From positions 186,001 through 250,000 of the forward strand of contig CAJQUW010006823.1 in NCBI GenBank assembly GCA_907163375.1: 64,000 bases of DNA. The letters are read 5' to 3'. Below the pieces are notes generated by a model. It saw only the letters and a list, made by a program, of their open reading frames with translations. It had not been told where the DNA came from and searched no databases. This document shows positions 56,424 to 64,000 of this stretch, piece by piece. This stretch comes from Prostheceraeus crozeri (lineage: Eukaryota > Platyhelminthes > Polycladida > Euryleptidae). Every line of letters begins with the position of its first letter. The first letter of the stretch is position 1. The translations under genes and the position numbers were made by a program.

Positions 56424-58345
56424 GAACGATGGGAAAGTACATAACGAATTCGAAGACCATCTGAAAGAGCAATTGAAAGGAGAAACGTCCTTCAAGGCAG
56501 TGGTCTGGAAGGTAGTCGTTCCAAAGGGTAATGATTATATGTATTGAAAAAACATTCCAGGAATATGAACAGAGGACAAAGCCTTGGATAGATGAAAAAT
56601 GCTGGAAACTCGTAGAAAAAAGAATATGGGAGGAGAAGAACACAAGAAAGCTTGCAAAGAGGTAAAGAAAGCTTTAAGAACAACAAAAAGAAGGTGACAC
56701 AAACAAAAGGTGATGGAAGCAGAGGAGGCTGCACGGAAAGAAAACACGCACAGGATATACAGGGTAGTGAAACAGATGAGTAAAAAGGAGACAACAAAGC
56801 CTGGAATCGGGATTAGAGATGGATCCGGAGAGATGCTATGTAATTTAGATGATGTCCTCGGAAGATGGAGTAAATGCTGTGAAGAGATTCGAAAAGGAAA
56901 TGAAGAGCCGGAAGTTCTCAAAAGTGAAATTTGATATGCGATCAAGAAACTGAAGATAAAGAAAGCATTTGGCATAGACGAAATCCCTGCGGAAGGGCTG
57001 AAAGCGTGAGGATCAACGACAGCGAAAATGATGAAGAAGATAATCGACGAAATCTGGCAGACAGGTAGTTGGCCTGACGCGTGATCACACTACCGAAAGT
57101 ATCAGGAACGCAAGATTGCTCTATGTACAGGACAATGAGCGTCATAAGCCACGCATCGAAGATTTTGCTAGAAATTCTCTGACAAAGGCTTCAGTATTAC
57201 ATCGGATCTCAAATAGCAGAAGAACAATTTAGTTTTACAGCTGGGAAAGGAACGACAGATGCCATCCCAGTAATGAGAAACGTAACACAGAAAGTTGCGA
57301 AAAGACAAGATAATGAAAAATCATGGATTATGCCAGAATTAAGAATTATTGATTACATAGGCTTTCGATTCCGTTCTCCGCGCGGCCTTATGGAATCTGC
57401 TTGACGATTTCGGGGTACCAAACATATAATATGGCTGTTAAAGAAATTATATGAAAATGTCAGTGTGGTGCGTGTACATAATCGACGATCAGAACCATTC
57501 AAGTTTGGGAAAATAGCCAGACAAGGCTGTCTCATATCATCGCTCCTCTTCAATGCAATCGTCGAGAAGATCATAAGACAAGTTAGGAAAGAACTTTCAG
57601 AAAGAGCGGATAAAGTTGTTGGAGGATGATCGATTTGGAACATCAGATACGCTGACGAAACAACTTTGATAGCGAATACGAGGGAGGAAATGAAAGTCAT
57701 GGCAGAACATCTTAAGGCTGTGAGTGAAGCAAGCGGATTAGCGTTCAATACCAAGAAAACGAGCACACACATTACACGATAAAGGAAACATCATAATTAG
57801 AGACGATGAGATCGACAATGTCAGTAAATTTAAGTTTTTGGATCCTTCATCACTCCCGATGGAAACAGCATGACAGAAGTGAACATCAGACTGAGTGTAG
57901 CCAGAAGAGCGACAGTAGATCTAGTCGAAGTTTGGAAAGCAGGCGATCTAAGCATCAAGATGAAAGTCAGATTAGCAAACGTTCTGGTCTAAAGCATAGC
58001 GTCCTACGGCTCAGAAAGCAGGACACTCATGAAGAAAAAAGAATGATCGAAGTTTTTGAGCTATGGCAAGAAGAAAACAAATGAATATGTGAGACATATG
58101 GTAGGCGTGTCAGAGGGAGTAGGACTCCGCGAAAATAAAAGAAAGAAAAATGAAGAATTATGACCAGTGGAAGAGAAGAGGAGGGAGTCTGGTGAATGTA
58201 TCAACGGAAGGAGAAGTGTGTGCAAAGCTTATAAATGGAAGAAAACAACGAGAATGGAGGGTAGGCATGGCAAATGCACGATCGATTGTCATCACGAGGA
58301 GTGCCCACGGCTCTACACGGGGCTAAGGCTTACGGAACTGAACTG
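56424..58345 (+). pseudogene. Non-LTR retroelement ORF2 remnant
   Basis: Read across several shifts and stops: a linker EAEEAARKENTHRIYRVVK; DGSGEMLCNLDDVLGRWSK; IKKLKIKKAFGIDEIPAEGL (RT entry); SHASKILLEI; EEQF.FTAGKGTTDAI; ARQGCLISSLLFNAIVEKI (motif B); IRYADETTLIAN (motif C, YADE instead of YADD); LKAVSEASGLAFNTKKT; GSFITPDGNS; and a C-terminal region with ESRTLMKKKE. The order is that of APE-type LINE ORF2, lacking the endonuclease. About ten disabling lesions make it a fossil. The 5' end abuts a SINE in opposite orientation. Clade not assigned. Confidence 0.82.
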
Positions 58346-59792
58346 AAATGTAATTGTCACTTGCCTGAATATTAATCAAAATGGAGCGTTAACAAAGTCT
58401 GTAGACTGCATGGAAGAAAATTTTAAAAGTTGATCTTGTGGTCACAGATTTATTATTTTCGTTCCCATTTTTTGCATATTTGATCTTCATAATCCATTGC
58501 AAACGTTCCTAAGCAGTATGACATTCCAACATGCCTCTAAAAAATTCTGCAGGTGATTTTCTGATTTCATCTTTAAAGGCCAGTTATGATGTTTCTTTTC
58601 AAAAATTAATAATTCTATTGAACAAGTTTTCTTTCTTGAACATAGAATGTTCACATGTCACATGCCATAAAGCACTACATTTTCACTCCATATCAATTTA
58701 TGAGATATAATAGCTCTGTATTTATTTAACTTTTTAGGACTTACTGCCAACAATAACTGATGTTGGGTATCAGCTCCGCTACAATTCACAGATACGATGA
58801 TGGAGAGTAAATGAGATAAATTTAGCCGGTCGGTCAGATTAGTGCACACGTCCACTAAAAGTCATGATCAAAATATTATAAGTTTTCCTTCTCTAACGAG
58901 TCTGACAGATCTGCAAAAATGTTCACTATTAATATTGACACATTCACGGATGACTATGATTTGAAATCAGCTTGTAGCCAATATAGATGCTTTCTGGAGA
59001 TATCCTACGTCCTCTCTATACTAAGATGGCAAAGATAGCCAATAATCCGACCTCTATGAGTGAGACATAAAGCATCTACCAGCATATGACTCGTTCTATG
59101 ATTTCCTATCTAAACGCGGGAACATTGAATGTACGAGGTAAAGTACATTAAACTTTGAAAGTAGTGATAACAAATTTCTCGTATTAGAAAGTTGAAGTAA
59201 GCTGAATATGTCCATTTAGTTCTTAGTAGTCATTCTTCAATCTATTACTGCAGATGCTTTGGACATAATTCACATACCACAAAGTCAGTGTCCCATTCCA
59301 TTTGCTCGGTAAGAAAGTGGATAAGACTTTTATTTCAAATGATGATTTATACAGATGAAATGTCAGCTCAAGTTGATTTAGTTTTGAAATCTCTCCATAA
59401 AACATGTAATCACAAAGAACTGCTTCAATTAAAACATTCTTTTTCGCTTTTTGTGACCTATTTATGTGACACAAAGTCTCATAAGTTGATGATCTATTGT
59501 CCAATTCGACTTACTTTTCTATCTATCAAGGTTAGAAAGATATTTTATAATCACTACATTATCATTTTGAAAATATAAGAAAGTGATCTCTTTCTGCGGG
59601 ATATTGTTAAGTTTTTATTAGTTTCTCTGTCTTTTCCGATCATATTGATAATTATGTGGCCCTTGTTTTCATTTTTGCTGCAGATTAGAAGTAACTAACA
59701 TGTTATGACTTAATGAGTTGATATCAATGGACAATTTTCGTTTTTATCAAGTGTACTTATGCATAACTTATTGGAAGTATCTTGTACTCTTT
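58346..59792. other. No gene recognised
   Basis: AT-rich spacer between two LINE remnants. Confidence 0.3.
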
Positions 59793-59992
59793 AAGTAAGT
59801 AAGTAAGAAGTAAGAAATGTTTATTCAATAAATTGATAATCGTATACATTACAAGTTGTAATCAAGAATAGGCCTACAATGTTTAAGTGAAAAAAGAAAT
59901 GAGACGGCAACTGAAAAAAGAAAAGAGAAATGAAGACACTTCGTAAGACACTTGCATCAAAATTCTAATTCAGTGTCAAATCGACTCTTTCA

Positions 59993-61400
59993 TTACTGCG
60001 AGTACATTCGCTGATTATACAAAATACATGACCATGGTGAAAATGAGTTCAAGTGCCTGGTAGTGCGACAGAAAGGAACACGAAAATGTTTAGTAGAACG
60101 ATGTCTTCCAGGAATCAACTTGTTGAGCGGATGTAAAGTTGAACTCTCACATTTCAAAAGGAAATCAATAGCCCTCTGTTCAAAGAGGTTTACATTTTGA
60201 GGGAAATTATCGCAATGACAATTAGAACCACAAATGATGTTATGTGCACGCCTCTGAAATCTTTCTAGCTGTGATAATAACGTTACTGGTAAACAACCAT
60301 AAACATGTGATGCATACATAATCAAACTCAATCAGTGAGTGATCCATCAATCAGTGAGTGATGGATGTTTATAAGGTCTTTTTTATTTAACATAGATTTT
60401 AGAACTCGAATAACGTACAGATGAAAGGAGGCTCTCTTGAGAACATCAGAAATTTGATGATACCTAGATAAGGAATCATGTAAAATAAAACCTAAAATTT
60501 TCAACGAGTTAACATTTTCAAGCTTCAAATTGGTGAAATCAGGAAAAGATTTAGTACATTCTATCAAAATTTGTTTACTTTTGCTCGTATTGATAGTGAG
60601 TAAACACAAATTGGTTCGATGACAGTCATATCATCAACATATTTTATAATTTTACAGAGATGACTTGAAGAGGCAACACATCCCATCATGGCATTTAATA
60701 GATACCGTATGGTCCAAGAATCGACCCCTGTGGAACTCCTGATGTGACGTTGGACTCAACACCACAATGACCATTGATGGATACGAACTGCGTTCGTTCA
60801 CTCAATTAGGACTTTTAACTCAACCATTTAATTAGTCCACCTTCCATCCCCATTGATAACAAGTAATTTAAGAGTTTGTTATGAAAAATATTATCGAAAG
60901 CTTTCGTTAAATCTAAACAGGACACGCAAACACCAATAGTACCATCCTTTTCCATGAGAGCTTTTGTTTCATTTGCAATGGCCACTAACGCACTTGTGAT
61001 GGATCCCTAATGTCTGTATACATGTTGTTCCACACCACAACACTGGATAAGTGACGTCATAATTTTATTCAAAATCATTCTCTCAATGACCTTGGATAGA
61101 GCCGATAGAACCGAAATAGGACGCAAATCATTGATGGTATGAGCACTTTTCTTCCGAATGGGATGAATTCTGGCAATTTTGAGTTCCCTCGGAAATGCCC
61201 TCTGAGCAATAGAAGCATTGACAACGTTCGAAATAGGAGTGCTCAATAGAGAAATACCAATGCGCAAAGACGAGGTGGGATATGATGTGGACCAGCCGAT
61301 TTGTTTAATTTCAAAGAATTTATTGTCTTGAATACATCGTACTCAGAAGCAGAAAAATTCCAACCGTCTGCAATGTCACTGTAGAAATCGTCATCACACG
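59993..61400 (-). pseudogene. LINE reverse transcriptase, broken
   Basis: Fragments in order: SAGPHHIPPRL (61290-61320); RPISVLSALSKVIERMI; CLDLTKAFDN (motif A, about 60900); SGVPQGSILGP (motif B, about 60730); KYVDDMTVIE (motif C, about 60620); a short deletion; TINTSKSKQILIECT; LKILGFILHDSLSR; and a C-terminal segment with YASHVYGCLPVTLL and LERFQRRAHNIICG. All RT catalytic motifs can be read but in different frames, so no functional protein remains. Confidence 0.85.
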
Positions 61401-61443
61401 TATTATTGAAATTTCTTAGGAATGTCCGTAGCTACATAAAGTA

Positions 61444-61462
61444 TCAATCAATCAATCAATCA
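61444..61462. repeat. (CAAT)n microsatellite
   Basis: Four to five CAAT units at the deletion junction inside the LINE, probably a replication or repair scar. Confidence 0.85.
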
Positions 61463-61966
61463 AAGGCGGACCGATGCGCGCTGTTTCTTCATAAGGAAGA
61501 AATCTATCCAAACATGGTCAAGAATATTGTTTGACCTGGTGGGACAAATAACTGTTTTACTTAAATCAGAATCTTCATAAAACACAGCTGTATCAAAGTT
61601 ATTGAAGTCCCCACATATCATCAAATTAGCATCAACATTACCAGTGAGAACATTATCAAGCTCTTGCAACAAGAAAAGAGAAATAGCCTCATGGTCATTA
61701 GCACGAAGATTATGAGGAACGTAAGCCAATATATAGGTAATGTTCACAAATTCTAAAATCAAAAGTTCAATAGAATGTGGTTTGGTCACTAGATTATTTT
61801 TGTTTTTGAACATGAACTTTGATGGATCCAGGCACAAAACACCATATCCTTTGCGGTTCGTGCGGTCGTCACGAAAGAAAATATAATCATGAATACTGCA
61901 AACAGAGTCATCAATGTCTGGGTATAACCATGATTCGGTGATAAGTATAACTTCAGGCTTTAGCAT
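61460..61966 (-). pseudogene. LINE AP endonuclease fragment
   Basis: Reads VILITESWLYPDI (catalytic Glu region), RDDRTNRKGYGVLCL, then an internal hydrophobic core, LMICGDFNNFDT (GDFN motif) and ILDHVWID (the LDH-type end with catalytic Asp/His). This is the EEP/AP-endonuclease fold that nicks target DNA for target-primed reverse transcription. It is open for 168 codons, then broken at a (GATT)n run (61444-61462) where the linker to RT is lost. Confidence 0.85.
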
Positions 61967-62224
61967 GGTACAGTTGCACTTAATTCATCAAAGTTACTGA
62001 CAACAGATCTCGCATTAGCAAGGAAAACCTTCGGAGCTTTGGATTTTCTTACGTAAGAGTTAGTTGAGTTTGTGGCATTACTCTGAGGATACTTGGATAA
62101 AAACTTTATCGAAAATTTCTAACATCAGAGTGCCGAATTATTTGATTTCTGAAGATGACGACGTCTTCCCCATTTTCTCGTCTGCGTCTAAGTTCTTGCC
62201 TCTGAGCCTGCGTCAGATCATTAC

Positions 62225-62793
62225 TTATATACATACGGACATGAAACTCGAAGAATTTCGCAATAATTTGCTCCTTCTGAGTATTTCCTGATTCTCTTCG
62301 AAGGTTTTAGTGGACAGCTTTATAGGACGCGATCCAACATCAGGCCGAAACCGACTAATACATTTTATATCACTGACCTCTACCGTAGAAAGTTGCAGTT
62401 CTTTCAAGATTTCAACCACATTCTGACGATCCCTATCTAGTCTCTCATCAGCAGTCCCATCATCAGCCTCTGCTGTGCCTCTGATAACAAGGTTATCAAT
62501 TCGTTCAAGCCTTTGGTTCATTTCGTCAAAAAATAATGGGAAAAGCTGTTCCTCGGTCTTATTCATCTTATGATAAATGTTGCCCATTTCTGCTTTGCCG
62601 TTTTCATAGCCACGTTGGACTGTTATCACAGAACGTTCAATATCATTAATTTTACATTTTAGCGATTCAAATATTGCGTGATCTTCAAAATGATTTCATC
62701 TTTTGTTTCTTTCAGCAATTGCTTGATATCGGAAAGCGAAACACCAGCTGATGAACCTGAACGTGTGTTTCTTTTATTGTTTGGCGTGCTCAT
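62225..62793 (-). pseudogene. LINE ORF1
   Basis: ATG 62793; TPNNKRNTRSGSS, then SLSDIKQLLKETKDEII. After a missing base near 62688 it continues HAIFESLKCKINDIERS, a coiled coil (EEQLFPLFFDEMNQRLERID), and then NLVIRGTAEADDG and SRPIKLSTKTFEENQEILRR, the RRM-like and C-terminal part of CR1/L2-type ORF1. ORF1 proteins bind the element RNA. The C-terminus is open to 62225. The single shift makes it non-functional. Confidence 0.72.
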
Positions 62794-63475
62794 AATAATA
62801 ACTAATCACCACGCACAATCAGGTGTATTGAGCCGTAAGCCGCTGCCAATAGCTTTACGTAGTATGTAAGTTAAATGACTAGAAATTCGCTATGAAAACG
62901 GCTACTCACCAAATTTTGTGGCAACGTTGATTGTTTAGAATCCTTCCATATATCAAAATAGTGCTTTAATAGTGTCATAGTTGCCTTTTGGCCAACACAC
63001 GGGATAAGTCAAATGACGCAAATTATGGGAAACTATAGCATATTAGTTTCAATCAGAGCTGATACACAGCGTAAACCACATGCCATCAGCAATAAACCGT
63101 GCCATCGGCGATTATTTAATGGTGATTAGTTTCTTCTATGAGTCTCTGGCCATATTCGGATGCTTAGAATGCATAGAATTAACTCAAAACCACATAATTC
63201 ACTAGCATTTCTTAGAACCCTTCATTAAAAACTCGTATTTCTTGCACTAATCAAAGGCTATAATTGACTTAAAAGCCCTCATTTCTCATACAGTAGATGA
63301 GGGCGGTCAATCACTAAAACGACGTGGGATAATTTTTAAAAAATCACAAACGATTCATGCAGTCACACATTCGTATTTCTTGCATGTTATCCTGAAAGTG
63401 ACCCTTGAAACTAAAGATTAATTATGTCTCCAATTTTTCTCATGACTGCTAAATTGTATTCAACAATTCTGGTTT
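62794..63475. other. No gene recognised; possible LINE 5' UTR
   Basis: Directly 5' of LINE ORF1 on the minus strand. The part up to about 62900 may be its 5' UTR. The rest is AT-rich spacer. Confidence 0.35.
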
Positions 63476-63745
63476 GAACACGTCGCCCGCGCTCTGGCTG
63501 ACTCCGTTGTGCAAACCGCAATGCAGCTGGAGGTACCAGGCACACAGCCACGCGGGAGGCTCAAAAAACGATGGAAGGACACCATTAAGCCGATCATACA
63601 CTGGAGCGATTTGTGGCGTTCAACACGAAGACACACAAATTGACGGAGGAGAACACCAGTGATCGTTCAAAATGGAGACATACCACACCAACTCGCGCCC
63701 CTGGGGGAGAAGGCGAGGATAATGATAATGATGTCAAATTCTATT
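63476..63745 (+). pseudogene. LINE ORF2 C-terminal fragment
   Basis: Plus-strand reading FEHVARALADSVVQ, then PRGRLKKRWKDTIKP. After a one-base shift it continues LTEENTSDRSKWR and ends in a GATAAT-rich run. PRGRxKKRWxD..., then DRxKWR is the usual C-terminal end of many APE-type LINE ORF2 proteins. No RT domain lies upstream, so it is 5'-truncated. It is not obviously the same family as the element at 59.8-62.8 kb. Confidence 0.68.
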
Positions 63746-64000
63746 CAATGAATGGAGTACATGAACATCAGTATCAGTGCGGTGAGAGAACAAAGACGCC
63801 TTCGCTAATTGCTTGTGCATAACCGTTTAGAGCATACAGGCTACACCCGATTTGAGTTTTGGATCTTTAGTGTCTATTGTCTGTGTATCTTTGCGGTCAC
63901 GAGAAACAGTGAATGATGTTTGAAAAGTAACTATTGAGCTAATATGAATAAAACTTCTGCTTATCTGCTCCTTACATCTCAAGGATTCTGAAGATTCCAA
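63746..64000. other. Right edge; no gene recognised
   Basis: Spacer after the LINE fragment. AATAAA occurs near 63947. Confidence 0.3.

Larger units (their letters stand above)
59793..62793 (-). mobile_element. CR1/L2-like LINE, internally deleted
   Basis: Minus strand, 5' to 3': ORF1 (62225-62793), AP endonuclease fragment (61460-61966), RT (about 60600-61400), C-terminal region (59993-60600) and a 3' end in (TTAC)n (59795-59810) after AATAAACATTTC. Frameshifts and stops are spread throughout, and parts of the endonuclease-RT linker and of the palm are missing. Same family as the 3' fragment at 23567-24029, judged by the RT motif and tail. Confidence 0.82.

Noticed and set aside
56248-56975. 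Overlapping minus-strand frames of 101-146 codons
   Set aside because: They run antisense to the LINE ORF2 remnant and SINE; composition (Ser/Phe/Leu-rich) is that expected of an antisense shadow.
57353-57772. 139-codon minus-strand frame
   Set aside because: Antisense to RT motifs B and C of the plus-strand LINE; a shadow.
1-64000. Bacterial or viral gene cluster or defence system
   Set aside because: No operons, Shine-Dalgarno-led genes or phage-type modules were seen; all multi-domain proteins recognised belong to eukaryotic transposons or an EF-hand gene.

Overview
The window reads as eukaryotic, AT-rich intergenic and intronic DNA from an invertebrate. There are no operons and no long runs of genes. 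Coding sequence comes as short exons with GT/AG borders, and most recognisable protein similarity belongs to transposable elements. The mix (non-LTR retroelements, Penelope-like fragments, hAT, a Harbinger-like element, mariner DD41D, a Crypton-type tyrosine recombinase, tRNA-derived SINEs, foldback elements, frequent TAGGCCTA-type words) suggests a marine invertebrate, perhaps an echinoderm or relative. That is an inference, not a result.

Host-like genes are few. (i) 1842-2097 (+) looks like a last coding exon whose protein weakly resembles the C-terminus of tRNA 2-selenouridine synthase (MnmH/SelU). (ii) Two phase-matched exons, 20675-20949 and 26595-26784 (+), give a complete 154-residue calmodulin-like protein with degenerate EF-hand loops; its 5.6-kb intron is full of transposon debris. 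(iii) 39176-39459 (+) is a possible last exon with no recognised family.

Layout. 1-5 kb: a LINE ORF1 relic, the possible MnmH exon and the left members of two inverted repeat pairs. 5.4-6.6 kb: an intact 416-codon Crypton-type (DUF3504) tyrosine recombinase ORF. 6.9-12.3 kb: a nested pair, a roughly 1-kb Harbinger-like element (TAG duplication, Myb/SANT-like ORF) split by a 4.3-kb hAT element with perfect terminal repeats and 8-bp target duplication. 12.7-20.1 kb: a transposase relic, the right members of the inverted repeat pairs, a LINE fragment and a TIR element. 20.7-26.8 kb: the calmodulin-like gene; its intron holds a tRNA-like sequence, a GIY-YIG (Penelope-like) fragment with a decayed hammerhead ribozyme beside it, and a LINE 3' end. 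27.0-27.9 kb: a hAT-type MITE with exact 8-bp duplications. 28.2-29.8 kb: an apparently intact DD41D mariner with identical 102-bp terminal repeats. 30-34.5 kb: two hAT-like remnants and a Penelope-like RT fragment. 37-47.5 kb: foldbacks, MITEs, a SINE and a 1.37-kb TIR element carrying about ten copies of a 15-bp palindrome-forming word. 53-55.5 kb: a hammerhead-like motif and three long hairpins. 56-64 kb: a SINE and three LINE remnants.

There is no sign of a cooperative gene system. The strongest items for follow-up are the intact mariner, the nested Harbinger/hAT insertion, the ribozyme next to the GIY-YIG fragment, the repeated-hairpin element at 46.1-47.5 kb, the two-member hairpin family with a CGAG..GAA..CGAG core, and the symmetric inverted repeats that bracket 3.2-19.9 kb.
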